Shown here in pieces: positions 1-12,385 of a stretch of 64,000 nt of DNA. The DNA is taken from the NCBI GenBank assembly GCA_022606135.1, contig JABYQN010000005.1:2666001-2730000 (forward strand), in the 5' to 3' direction. Numbering within the stretch: the first letter of the stretch is position 1; every line of letters starts with the position of its first letter. The notes beneath the pieces were generated by a model. The model ran no database searches, was not told the origin of the DNA, and saw only the letters and a list, made by a program, of their open reading frames with translations. A program made the position numbers and the translations under genes. Source of the stretch: Fomes fomentarius (Eukaryota > Basidiomycota > Agaricomycetes > Polyporales > Polyporaceae).

Positions 1-2776
1 GCAAACGTAGTGACAATGTAACCAGTTGGCAGCCACACCACAGCACTTCGCATACTTCCCTGTAACTGCCATCTTATCTCCAGGTACGTCAACACGCAAA
101 CGATAGCAGGACACGCGAGACCGAAGTTTAGGTCATGCCAATAGTGCATATCAGTGTCGTCCTTGCGGCGTACGTTGCCTGCCTGTGCCTCTATTTGCCC
201 CGCAGGTTGATAATTTTGACTTCAGGGTGAACTCCCGCCGGTCGCTCGTGGACCGAGGGTCGGAAGGTATCGAGCTTGTGTCCTTTGACCTTGATTTCGC
301 ACCGAGGCAGGAGCAGAGCAGAACTACCAGTATTCAATGGGCGACTCGTTCTGACTCTGGGGGGTAAGTTCGCGCGTGCGCGGTGTGAATAGGTTCAAGC
401 GATAATCGTATCCCCCCCCCCCCATAGGCAGGCCTCACGACCAGCGACGTTGCTGCGGGGACCGCTCCTGTACAGATTCAGCTAGAGTCGGACGGAGACG
501 ACTCGGAGGTAAGAATATCGTTGTCGCACTGGATTTTCATACTGACGTGTTTCATAGGAAGTACGGCCAGCTAGTATGAAAGGCGATTCCGAGTCTCATG
601 TCTGCCAATGACGTGTTCAAATTTCTACCAGTACAACTGTATATTATTAGACTGCCTTCTCAGCTTGTATCTGTCTGGACGCCTGGAGAGATTGACAATC
701 TATGTCCAGACGGAGTAACGGCTTCCTCACAACTTTCTCCCTCACCACGAAAAGGCTGGCTAAGACCGTCGAGATATTCACCTCGCTTGTAGTGGACACT
801 TTGACTGCGTCCTTGACGACCACCGGATTCAACATCGTGATTGTGTCCTTCGGGTCGTCCACACGGCTACTATTTCACGCCGTACTAGTATTGTCCGCGG
901 ATGTGCGCGGCACCCTCTTCCGGCCAACAGTGCCCTTCTTTGAGTAGCGGCCTCATGTTCGACTCTATTGGGAGCTCTACTCCCAGGGTCAGAACCGCGT
1001 TTTATTGTCCGGAGATGATGTCCAAGGAGGCGAACTCGGGGTGGCGTTGTCCGGGAAGCTCGTGCGGTCGTAGAAAGGATGCACGCGGTCTCCGAAGACC
1101 GGGGCTTGAAGCTTGAAGGTAGAGGTGAAGGGAACGCTGCCGGAATTGGATGCATCTGACCACGATGACGATGCCGCCGCATACATATGGCTAGGGTACC
1201 ATGTGGTTGAATGCGCTATATGCGTCAAATTTTGACTGTTCCAAGTTGTAGCAGTCCTAGCCATGGTTCATGGAAGAACCAGAGGCCGATATAGACTAGT
1301 GATCGAAGGAATATAGCGTACGTACTTACAGAGTTAGACTTAACCTAGATGAAGCCAGTATGAAACCTCGCCGTCCCGCCCGCCCAGTGTGCGCCTGAGT
1401 GCACAGCGTTCCCCAGCGCTCCTGGGGTCGAAAGGCTTCAGGTTCTACTAGGATATGTACTCACCGTAAGTGCTAGTGTTCGCGATTTCTCGTTGAACCA
1501 CCATGCCGCTCTGCAACTTCCTCATCGATGATACGAGCTCAACACTTCCCTTGAAGCACCACATCAGCAACGACTATGCCTAGGCCAAGACTGCGGTTTC
1601 CGGAAGCGCGTCCGATGCCTAGGTGCATTATTTCTGACACGAAGAATGGCCCATGCAAGCTCGCCCCTGAGACTTGAGATGCTAGTCTGACACTGGTGGC
1701 ACCGTGGCTTCAGAGAGGCAACAGTGACCACATTACATGGCATGATCATGAACTGCGGTACCACAGCCTTGAGCTTGCGCAGGTCATCGTGAGGCTTGTG
1801 TGTTGTAGAGTGCGTGTCAGTTGTCCTTGACGAGTGTGCTGCTCCGTACATCATACAATGTGTGCTTTGTAGGACTACCTGCCCTAAGTCAGTGACATAA
1901 CTGAACTCGCAGGGGCGCGGCGCTCCGATGTTATATAAGATATAGTTTGGAAAAACGTGGTTGGCCTTCTCTTCTTAACTTTCCGTCACCATGCTGTCTG
2001 CGACTTCTATCTCGTGCTCCTTGTGCTTCAGCAAATTGCGTACCCAATCTTCACCATGAGGTTCTCTCTTGCGTAGACCTGCCAGAGCTCTGTATCTCCG
2101 ATGCTCGTCTATGTGTATACATATATCATGCGCCAAAACTTGTACCTTTCTGTCTCCCCCATCACCCCGCAGGGCGAATTCGAGTGTCCCAGGACGACAT
2201 CGCATCGCTGCCGCAGTGCTCCGTATATGAGCGGTGTCCCTTTCAATTCAAGATCCGTTAACTTCGGAACGATGTCCGCCCGAAGACTCGCAAGTAGAAG
2301 CCCCGGTGGGTTGAGACGCCAGTATGTCAAAAATACTCGTGGGTTTCGACCACACACATGTTGTGCATGAAACATGGCGTAAGATACATACCTACTGTCT
2401 CGGCCACCCCCGCAGGAGAGAGTCAGGATGGTTGTCCTCGCCGTCGCTGGGCCTTCGTACATTTCGTATGTATACACTGAACGATTGTCTCTGCAGGGCT
2501 AAGTCGCGACGGTGTCCTCCCATTGACCGCCAAAGAAGCACGACTGCACGCTGCTAGTGGCGGCTTCGCGCAGAGATCCTATCACGTTCGGTTCCACAGC
2601 TCGGCAGCTGACCTAGGGTCGAGCGCGAGCAGGCTCCTTCCCGAGGAACCATCGACGTCCAAACGCGCATACGCTCCCACCTCCATAAGATGTCGCGACC
2701 GGGAGCATAGCGTGTCGGGTCCCTTCTCTCTTACGTTCGTGTGCCTTGCTTGCTTGTGCCTTCGCGCCCTCGAGCC
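1..2776. other. No recognised intact gene; one exon-like fragment
   Basis: Only short open frames are present and none resembles a known family, with one exception. Around 227-304 there is an exon-like stretch encoding NSRRSLVDRGSEGIEL followed by SFDLDF. It ends near a gtaagt donor at about 364 and has a relative at 48.93-49.01 kb. A 13-base C run (412-424) precedes the next possible acceptor. The rest may be intergenic DNA or a decayed gene. Confidence 0.5.
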
Positions 2777-4250
2777 ATGTTCCAGACGACCCAGTGCGTC
2801 CCCGTCTCTGCCATCCACCCCCGGCATGCCGCTCTGGTCTCGTGGGAGCGCAGGCGCAATCGCCAGTTGAACTGGTTTGTCGAGTGCGTCGCGGAAGCCG
2901 TATGTTCATATCTCCTACGGCCAGGAGGGACGCGAGGTTCACAAAGAGTGTCCAGACTGGAACGTTCCTCTACACGTTCGCTGGTGCAGGTGCCACCGCC
3001 TCTTATGTTATTGGAAACATCTTGGAAATCCCTGGGATAGGCAGTATGTGTTATGTCCTCTAATTCTTCTGCACGCTATCCTCATCGACGCTACAGGTAC
3101 CTTGCAGATTGGTGCGGCGTACGCAGTGGGCATCGCACTTGCACTCGTGGTGTCGTTGGTGAGTATATTCAACCTCTGGCACTAGCGTCTCCACTGAACG
3201 CGCCATTTCAGGCGACCTCTTACGGCCAATTCAACCCTGCTATTACTGTTCACGCCATCCTTTTCAAAAAACTCCCTGTTTTGAAGGGTGTCAGGTGTGC
3301 TTCTCAGCCCGTGGCCCGCGTCGATCCTCGCCTGACCTTACACGCGACTCGCAGATATATTATCGCTCAGATACTGGGTTCCTACGTTGCCTGTTTGGTT
3401 GTTTACCTGCAATACAAGCAGCTCATCCAGGTGAGTACCTGATACGCCGTGTTCGCGTCAGCTATGGTTCTCATTGAATCTAGGCCGCTATCACGACCTT
3501 GAAGGCTGCTGGGAAGTATGAGGCGCTGATGTTCACTCCCAACGGTCCTGGTGGCATCTTCGGTCTTTACGTCAATCCTGGCTCAAACCTCGGCTACGTC
3601 GCGTTCAACGAATTCGTTTGCGTACGTGCGGCCGCGCATACATCCCGGTACAGGCTCCCTTACATTTCATCTCCTATAGGATTTCGTGCTCGCGCTTGTA
3701 ATCTTTTCGTGCACCGAGCCCGCCAACCACCTCTCCACGCCCAGCACGATGCCCTGGCTCATTGCCTTCGCATAGTAAGCATCTGTTCTCCTCGCGATAA
3801 TCACGGTTCGTTTGACATCTCTTTGTTCTGCAGCGGTGTCCTTATTTGGGGTTTCGCCCCAATCGGTCTCGCAGCGAACGCTGCTCGCGATCTCGGCGGC
3901 CGCTTCGCCGCGCTGACGCTGTTCGGCAAGGACGCAACGGGCGGGAACTACGCTGCCATTGCCGCGCTCATGAGCATCCCGGCGACGCTCCTCGCCGGTC
4001 TCTTCTACGAGCTGATCTTCAACGACTCCCAACGCAGTACGTCTCTTATCTCTTCTTCATCCCAATTCTTCGCATGTCCGATCGTCGACTGATTCGCGGT
4101 GTTGCGGTTGTAGCGACGAACCCTGACTGGCAACACCTCTACCTGGCCCTCGCGGCTGAGCAGGAGCGCAAGGCGGGTGGCGACGATAGTGATGCTGCTG
4201 TGCCCTCGCTGCACAGTTTGACACGGTCGGACGAGAAGCTTAACGCATAG
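2777..4250 (+). CDS. Aquaporin-like MIP channel, copy 1 of a tandem triplet
   Basis: Membrane channel of the major intrinsic protein family, expected to pass water, glycerol or small neutral solutes. I assemble nine exons: 2777-2899, 2956-3043, 3097-3158, 3212-3294, 3355-3430, 3484-3621, 3680-3774, 3834-4036 and 4114-4250. All junctions are GT-AG and the frame closes on a 334-residue protein. The first pore box is a normal NPA (residues 99-101, in GQFNPAITV). The second reads NAARDLGGR (237-239), so its proline is replaced by alanine. Exon lengths 76, 138, 95 and 137 are identical to those of the next copy, which shows common descent. Unlike copies 2 and 3, this copy has no intron between the WGF and NAA segments. 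The ATG at 2777 is the first in frame. Substrate cannot be inferred. Confidence 0.9.
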
Positions 4251-5538
4251 ATGATGACTCACTCACATGACTTTCTGGCCCGTTCGTCCGTCCGTTCTGT
4301 TTATAGACTAATACCCTGCAACATTGAAGTAGTTGCGGGGGCACGAATGCATTGACCGATGAGACGGTCTTTGTCACGCCTCCGGGTCTCGACCATGATC
4401 CATGTCCAACGGTGAGGTGTTGACGCAGGATATTTGACTCACTGCTCCCGTCGGGACCTACTATTTACAAGACTCTTGACCCACCCCACTTCCGTCGAAT
4501 TTTGCCCCACACTCTTGATAGCGTATAGTTTCCCGGTGCGGTCGGGTATACGAGTGACCGGTTTGGAATTTTTGGTACGCATGACCGTTTCATACCCCGC
4601 GGAGTCCCGTCGAGAGGCAATCGTCTGGGGCACTTCATCATGGACCCACTACATTGTAAGAGGTTAGTCGCATATCAAGACCCTTCAGCTGGCCCCAGCG
4701 ACGATCGCGGGGTAGTCACTACCACTGTATGCGAGGCCATGGCCTGGTCTCGTGCGAAGTGGCTATCGCCCGGACATTGAAATGTTGCACGCGCAAAGGA
4801 AATATTTGAGTCTTGGCTTTGTGAGATCGAGGAATTGATCGATTTCAGGTCCCGTTTGAGCGCCCAACAGGGTCGCTGCTTGAACTCCTCCGACAGAGCA
4901 GCGACACACAAACTGCGACAAGCGTATTCGTTCTCCCGTCTTCTCACCCCGCGCGGGGCCCCGCATTCCAGCCCCCCGCACTAACGGTTCACGCGGGTTC
5001 CCCCCCGCCCTGAATGGGCCACATCTCTAACGAGGTGCGTCGCCCGCCCGCTTGAACAGAGATCGGTGTTGACAAACTATGATGTCCTCATCCCCCAAAA
5101 GCTCAGATCGTCTTGCCCCGCAGACAACCCTGCGGACGCCGCTAAAACCCGGGCGCACAGAATACCCGGCGAGATGCCGGTCAGGCGAGCAAATGTGAGG
5201 GGTCATGTGTAGCGGGAGGGCGTGCCAATTTCGCAGGCTGGGAATGATAGCCACAGGGGCGTGCTCTAAGTACGGATTCGACTCTCGTGCGCAGATGCGC
5301 ATAAGCGAGCTTGGCCCGCTGACGGCTCCCGGCTTGGGCGGGAGGATAAAGAGGTGCGCCGTCCGGTTCGACTTGCGCCTCGTCAGCCTTCAGGGTCTCG
5401 CTGTCTCCTCCTGCCGATTTCCTCTGGATTTCCTCCTTCTCTCCATTGCACGCAGGTTCCGCACGCATACGATCCTTATCTCCACTGCGATCGACTCGAC
5501 CGAACTTTAAAGTCCAGTGAAGAGACACGAGATTCAGC
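4251..5538. other. Intergenic region between aquaporin copies 1 and 2
   Basis: About 1.3 kb between the stop of aquaporin copy 1 and the ATG of copy 2. Only short non-homologous open frames are seen. The last 200 bases are C/T-rich, as expected for a fungal promoter and 5' leader. Confidence 0.5.
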
Positions 5539-7157
5539 ATGGCTTCTGGTGCAATTCAGATGAACGCCCTCCGTCGCCCGAACGCTATTCACCTCGCGGA
5601 CATCAAGCCTCGCAACAACGCCACCGTCGCATGGGAGCGTATCCGCCATCGCCAGGCGCACTGGTTCGTCGAATGCGCTGCTGAGTTTGTGAGTGGCCTC
5701 GCTATCCGTATGCGCTCAAGACGCGCTTATCGGACGCGACCCAGATGGGCGTGTTCTTCTACGTCTACCTCGGAGTGGGATCCACGGCGAACTTCTTGCT
5801 CGGAAACGTCGCTGGGATCGCTGGTCTTTCGTCTATGTTCCAGATCGGGTTCGCCTACGCCATTGGTATCTTGTTGGCCCTCGTTGTAAGCTCCTCCTCA
5901 ATGTGCAGCTGTCCCGCATGCTCATGATATCATAGGTCTGCGGACCCACCTCTGGCGCTCATTTCAACCCGGCTGTCACCATTGCGTTCGTGATCTTCAG
6001 GGGGTTCCCGCCAGTGAAGGCACTCCGGTAAGTTGTAGGTCCAGATGGACCTGATTTGTGTCCATTTGGCTCGAGATCGGACGCTGATGCATTCACATGC
6101 TCCAGATACATGGTAGCTCAGGTCTTGGGAGCCTACATTGCTTGCTTGCTCATCTACGTACAATGGGGAGATTTCATCCATGTACGTCATTCACTGTCGA
6201 CTCCACTCAATCTCGCATGCTTATTGGAATCTCCTCCTATTCAATACATGTGCTAAACGCCCTACCGCACTGACGAATGTCTGTGACTTACCGGTTGCAG
6301 GAAATCACAGAGGCCCTCGAGGCGGCCGGCAAACTCGAGGAAGTCTTGTTCACGCCTAACGGCCCCGCTGGTGTGTTTGCGTTGTATGTCGCCCCCGGCA
6401 GCAACCTCGGTCGTGTCTTCTTGAACGAATTCGTCTGCGTATGTCGACCCTGCCTTATCTTTTAGAGGGAAATACTCACCTGCGATTGACCTCAAACAGG
6501 ACTTCTTGATCGCCCTCGTCATCTGGTCCGTCCTCGACCCTACCAACTTCTCCGCCCCGCCCGCGGCAGCTCCGTGGATTGTCGCCTTTGTCTAGTGCGT
6601 ACCTTGCTACCTCCCCTCCGATGTGATCGTTGACCTGCTATCCAGCGGTGGTATGGTCTGGGGCTACGCGACCGTCGGAAGTACGTACCTTTCTCTATTC
6701 CAACCATCATCTCTCGAACTAACTGCCTTCTTGCCACCATCAGTCGCCACTAACGCCGCCCGTGATGTTGGTGCCCGTCTCATGGCACTCACCATCTGGG
6801 GTCTCGACGCCGGAGGAGGTCCCTACGCTGCAATCGCTGCGTTGGTCAACATCCCCGCGACACTTCTCGCTGTGCTCTTCTACGAGTTTATCCTGGCCGA
6901 CTCCAGCCGCAGTACGTGTCCTTCCTTTCCCGTTCCGTCACCTCCCCTGCCATCCCCCCTGCGGACCACCTTTCCGCTCCCTCCCTCGCGTGTGCGGTAG
7001 ACTGACGTGAGACTCACTAGTTGTCACGCCTGCCCATGTCGACTGGATTGGCGGTCACCTCGCACATGAGGAGCACAGACAGGGCGTCATCCACCACCAG
7101 TCGTCCGGGTCGTCGCTCAACGAGAAAACGCACGAAGAGACCGTCGAACGCGTGTAG
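5539..7157 (+). CDS. Aquaporin-like MIP channel, copy 2 of a tandem triplet
   Basis: Major intrinsic protein channel of the plasma or an internal membrane. Nine exons close in frame: 5539-5688, 5745-5885, 5936-6027, 6106-6181, 6301-6438, 6500-6594, 6646-6680, 6744-6911 and 7021-7157, giving 343 residues. The first pore box is NPA (108-110, in GAHFNPAVT). The second is NAARDVGAR (246-248), again lacking proline. The N-terminal segment WERIRHRQAHWFVECAAEF aligns with WERRRNRQLNWFVECVAEA of copy 1. The C-terminal tail is hydrophilic and His/Glu-rich. A 35-base exon (6646-6680) is separated from the NAA exon by an intron that copy 1 lacks. Copy 2 is closest to copy 3 in exon plan. Confidence 0.92.
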
Positions 7158-8769
7158 GATTATATCTGCCGCTCGACTTATATCTGCCGCTCGACATTGG
7201 ACTTGACATTGGGTAACGGCATCTAAAGACGCGATTAGTTCTCTTAGGGGACTGGGGACTTTGGTTGGACACTGGGAAGGACGAAGGGACGACGATGTAT
7301 ACTGAATACAAACTTACCTGACACGTTGATTATCATGTACTGTACGCTTGACGAGAGTTGGCTTCCTTCTTCGGGGTCTCTTCACATATCTTGCTCTGTG
7401 CGTGCGCGGTCCCGTCGACATCCCGGCTTCTTATATTCGTAAAACGCGCCCCCGTAAGATGAGCATCCGGCTATCCGGCTACCGGATGGACCGTATGCCG
7501 GATAGCCGGTGGGCGTTCGTCAGCGGAGGAGTTGCAACACCGACGGCCGAAGACTGTCCGAACCGTCTTATCCAACTTATTGTCCCATTTTTGGCACTCA
7601 TCACCTTTTCTCCGACTTGTGCGTGCTCATGTTTCGGAAGGGGATAGGAAATTGAATGCCGGGAATCACGGTATACGTGTGCGCACAATGCCTCCTGACG
7701 ATGAGTAGAAGCCTGGATCACGCTGACAGTGACCGAACCCAAATTTCAGTGGTCATCAGGTCAGTGCACTTCTTCTGCAGCCCTACGCCTATCTTGCCAA
7801 TGTATGTACATACTGACCATTCCATCATAGCAGTTTAGTTGCGCAGTGTAGAATCAAATCAATATGTCGGACCATCTACCAGCGATATCGATGCTTCTAC
7901 CTCTCGCTACTGTCTGCAAAAGACAGGAGAGGCCGTCGACGGGTCTGGCTTGGTGAAATTGACCAACCGATTCCGCGCGTTCGACTTGAGCATCTTGAGG
8001 AACATCCGCCGTCGAGCCGTGCGCGCTCTCCTCCTCGACATAAGTACCTGTCATACGATCGGACACCCGGCTGCGATACATGCGGCGCGCGGAGGCGATT
8101 ATCGACATGCTCAAGTATACACGCCGCCCGCAACTTCGTCCGGGGTTCCATTCATCCATGAATGAATCGCTCGTTGATAAGATCCGCCAGATGGAAAGAC
8201 CTCAGGCATTAGGAACTAGTCGTCCATCGCACGAGTGCTCTACAATTATATGCGGCGCTACGCGGTATCCCCACTTCGGTGCCTCAGAGCAACTTCTTGA
8301 GACTTCGGAAAGGAGAGGTACGTAACTCAAGAAGGTGGTGTCGAAACTCACTGCCCTCTGCAATACCGTGACAGCGTTGGCACTCGGATCGTGTACAAAT
8401 TGTGACGGTCCGGGAGCAGGTGATCTGTCTACGAGCTTATCGACATTCGTTCCTGCGTCGTTTCCAGGTCGTTTCTCAAGAAAGAGCCGCCCTGCCTCAA
8501 CGTATATACTTGATAACCCACGCTATCGTCATGTGCCCGTAGGTTGAAGAACAAGAGAAGGACAGAAGATAGGCTGACCGAATAGGTGACCACATACATA
8601 ATGTATCACAGAAGAGGGATCTAATAATGAACCTATACACTCGCACACAACGGCCACGAGCTCCCGGTCGCGTTCGGTGCTGAAAATAAAGCGTGATACG
8701 GTGAGTGTTACTGTGGATCGCTGCTCGAGTCCTCCAAGCTAACCTCTTGACTACCTGCATACGATCGTG
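7158..8769. other. Intergenic region with a strong hairpin; no recognised gene
   Basis: About 1.6 kb between aquaporin copies 2 and 3. It contains a perfect 13-bp inverted repeat at 7467-7509, listed separately. An open frame around 8080-8325 on + has ordinary composition but resembles no family known to me. I see no support for a gene. Confidence 0.45.
7467..7509. repeat. Perfect 13-bp inverted repeat (hairpin)
   Basis: CCGGCTATCCGGC at 7467-7479 is the exact reverse complement of GCCGGATAGCCGG at 7497-7509, with a 17-base loop. It lies about 310 bases after the aquaporin copy 2 stop codon. The arms are themselves built from CCGG units. It could be a transcript hairpin, a protein-binding palindrome or a mobile-element remnant. 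Confidence 0.7.
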
Positions 8770-10484
8770 ATGGCTACGCATCTTCTCCACAGGAAGGGAC
8801 TGGTCCACTTGGCTGACATCAAGCCGCGTTCGGATGCTCGAGTACGGTGGGACAGGCGTCGACATCGGCAGGCCCATTGGTTCTCAGAGTGCGCGGGCGA
8901 GTTTGTGAGTAGGCTTCCGAGGGGAGATGAAGCTCTCGCGATCTGAACACTGTCGGTAGATTGGAACTTTCTTTTTTGTTTTCGGAGGTACGTCCTTGCG
9001 TCTCCCAGCCATCGCAGCCAGTCAATGCATGATCGCCGTAGGGGTTGGCTCGGCCGCTTCGTATCATCTCAATCCTACCAACATTCAGGGCCTCTCGTCG
9101 GTGTTCCAGGTTGGCATTGCATATGCAGTAGGGGTCTTACTCGCATTCATAGTGAGCATTACCCTTTCCATTTCATACGATTGCGATGTGAATGCATTTT
9201 GTTGCACCTGCAGGTGACTGCGCAGTCCTCGGGTGCACACTACAATCCTGGGGTTAGCATTGTGTTCGTGCTCATGAAGAGGATGTCTGCTAAGAAAGCT
9301 TTCCGGTGAGTTGAGCTACCTCATAAGCGTGCCACTGTCGTCATGCGGTCCGCTGATTACATCTACTACGAATAGTTATATTGTTGCGCAGATTCTCGGG
9401 GCTTACGTAGCCTGCTTGTTGATATATGCGCAGTACCGGGATATTATCCAGGTGGGTGTATAGGACATTCGTCAAGCCGCTCACGACGCCGTGCGGCATG
9501 CCCATTGCTAATACGTTTCATAGGAAACTGAGGATGCTTTGACAGCCGCCGGCACCCTCGACTCGACGATGTTTACGCCGAGCGGCCCTGCCGGCGTTTT
9601 CGCAATTTACGTCGCACCGGGCACGAACTTGGGCCAGGTCTTTCTGAACGAATTCGTCTGTGTAGGTTTCATCTACCTCCGGTGGTGCTATTCACCCGGC
9701 ATTTATTGAAGCGGACCACGTCTTTCGTTCTATGTACGTAGGACTTCCTCATCGGCTTGGTGATTTGGGCGGTGGATGATCCCACGAACTTCATGGTGTC
9801 CCCTATTGCGACGCCATGGATCATCGCCCTCGTCTAGTACGTACACATTCCTTCTTATGCTCCGAGATGATTCGGGACGCTGACAAGGCACTCCTTCCTC
9901 CCGTAGCGCGCTCGTGGTGTGGAGCTTCTCTCGTGTCGGAGGTGGGTCCTGACTCCTCTGCTGTACCGTGTCGGAGCTTCGACGAGCTCAGCTGACAATA
10001 CGACTCCCCCTCTTTCTTCTCCACCGGCCCACGAATATATCCATCGCAGTTGCGACGAATTCCGCCCGCGACGTCGGTGCACGCCTGATGGCGCTCACTA
10101 TCTGGGGGCGCGAGGCCGGCGGCGGCCCCTATGCGGCTATCACGGCGTTGACGAACATCCTGGCAACGTTTCTCGCTGCCGTCTTCTACGAGGCCGTGTT
10201 CGCGGACTACAGTCGGAGTGAGTCCCAGTGACTTGTTGCGCATCCGCCCGGCGGAGCGATTGCGCTACTTGAAGTTGACAAAACTAACGCGGGACGGTTC
10301 GTTCTTGCTGCTAGCGGTGACGCCTGCTCATGCGGACTTTCTCGCGGCGCGCGTTGCCTACGAGCGGCATAGTCGGGGCGCAACCGATCCCGATCCCGAT
10401 CCCGAAGGATTCACAAGGGCGTCCGACGAAAAGGTTGTGGACCAGACACTGCAGGAGGTTACAACGCAAGTAGCATCTGTTTGA
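8770..10484 (+). CDS. Aquaporin-like MIP channel, copy 3 of a tandem triplet
   Basis: Third tandem major intrinsic protein gene. Ten exons keep frame: 8770-8904, 8960-8987, 9042-9151, 9214-9305, 9376-9451, 9524-9661, 9742-9836, 9907-9941, 10050-10217 and 10315-10484, giving 348 residues. Both pore boxes are altered. The first reads NPG (102-104, in GAHYNPGVS). The second reads NSARDVGAR (240-242). Exon lengths 92, 76, 138, 95, 35 and 168 equal those of copy 2. An extra intron splits the equivalent of copy 2 exon 2. The C-terminal tail carries a (Asp-Pro)x3 run encoded by repeated gatccc. The intact frame and splice sites argue that the gene is functional despite the unusual pore. Confidence 0.88.
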
Positions 10485-12385
10485 AGGATGGATTCACCGT
10501 CGGGCAGGGGTAGAGGTATGAGAATATTGTCCCCGCTACCATGGTCTTGCGACGCTTTGCCTGGATATATCGCCTTCCGCCCGTCTTCCCTGTATGCAGA
10601 GTGTAAGCCGCACTCAGTGCCAGGTTACTCCCAGGGCGCTGCATAAGTGAACGAGAACTGAACTTAACGAGTCGGCAGGTACAATGCCTGTATCGCCTGT
10701 TCCGATCTTGAGCGGCGGTGTGCATTGAGTGATGCACACTAGGTCGGCCGAGCATATAGAGTCCGAGGAATTCCAGCGTTCGAACTGAGCCGCTCCAGCG
10801 AGCGGTGACGGTAATGCCGCCAGAACAATCGTGGTTCTTTGCCACTTGAAGCTCGGTGCCTTTTCGCTGGGCCGTCGAGAAGCGGTGTTTATGCAAGCCA
10901 GTACGCTGCATAGCCTGCGACATGGTCCAAACACAAAATATGGTCCGCCGTTTGAATGATGGTCTCAGGATATGTTTGGTCGGTGACATTCGAATATACT
11001 ATGTACGGAAACCGGCCGCGGAAACATCCGGGTGTAGTGATGACTCGACAGCGCTGGACCTCCATCTCCAATCTCCAACTTGCGGCATCGCATGGACAGC
11101 CACGACGTACATATCGGCCCTGAGTCGACTGCGTTGACTAAAGCATCAATGTATGTCGAGATCGTCATCCTCCCCGCCGGCGTTCTCATGATGCGATCCT
11201 GCATCCGTGGGACACGGTGGTCACATAGCGCACGCAGCAGTTCCACGGCATGGTCGCAGTACAACGGCCTTGGAAAGGACATAGTGAAGGATAATATATC
11301 TGAAGGGTGGCTGAGGGTGAGCAAGTAGACATTGATCCATCGTGGCGTTCCTGACGGCCGCCACGACCGTACAGGAACCCCAAAAGGGAAAGCCGCGGCG
11401 CCTCTCTGCAGTGATTCCACTGCTCCCGGACCGCCCTGGCGTGGGCGTGAATTCCGAGTAGGGATTGGCCCTATTCTTCTATCGTGTTGCGAACAGGTTG
11501 AAGGCTGTAACGCACCGAATGGGGCGTGGCTTCACCACACAGTGGGGCCGGGGCTATATCGCGTCGCAGGTACTCGTCCCCCCTAGTAGAAGGCACCGCA
11601 TATGGTGCTGCATCGTTTTTGTGGATGACCTGCCAGTTACTCCTCTTCCTGAGATGCTGTATGGCAGATACAGCCCCTTGTCAAATACGGAGCTCGAACG
11701 CCTGGTCAAGTTGAAGATGGGCGCCGAGAAATCACGATCACGGGATCGTAAAGACGCGTTGAGACGCGATAAATGACGCGCTTTACTGTCTTAAGCGATC
11801 CTTGTATGCTCATTTGTTCAACACTACTCCATAGAGATCTCTGTGTAGAGTCTATGAGATTACTTGGAAGTGGAAAAGCGCGGCCGACACTGCTGACACT
11901 GTGCGTCCTTGACCGAAGTCCGAGTTCTTTCGGCAAGATGACACAGGCACGGGCGGAACCAGATAGACTCGCAATGGCGTTCTAGACTTCAGCATTCGTT
12001 GCCAAGCATCGCACACTCACAGTTGCTGACCACATGGAACTCGACGATGCAACACAGCCGCAGGATGATCGCTGACTCGAACTGATCTATGACAATTATA
12101 CATTACACGATAATTAACAATATTGCGGTGTGAGGGTGGAGGAGCGGAAGCAATCGTACGACGATACAGTGTCCTACTGGAGGAGCGGAGGGAGCAGAGA
12201 TTAGACGATAGCGAGGGTAACATACGAAGGTGGTATCAAGAAGGGTCATAGTCCGATGCACAGTTCAAGAATCGAGAGTTAGGGGAGGGAAAGGAAAACA
12301 ACGAGAACTAGATAGCGACGATCGAGAGCAGCGAAAGCGATGAGCGAACGACGACGGAAAGCGGTTATGTCTTCCGTTCGCATCA
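10485..12385. other. Unassigned region with weak open frames
   Basis: Nearly 2 kb without a recognisable protein. The longest frames are 10459-10989 on -, 10965-11420 on - and 11465-11776 on +. None shows a family motif or a convincing exon chain. The + frame ending ELERLVKLKMGAEKSRSRDRKD has a charged, plausible C-terminus, but I cannot assign it. Confidence 0.4.

Noticed and set aside
412..424. Run of 13 C bases
   Set aside because: A simple homopolymer in non-coding DNA, with no associated structure.
10459..10989. 176-codon minus-strand frame after aquaporin copy 3
   Set aside because: It overlaps the end of the aquaporin gene and shows no family motif or plausible exon chain.
11465..11776. 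Possible fourth aquaporin fragment
   Set aside because: No NPA-like box and no alignment to any exon of the three copies.
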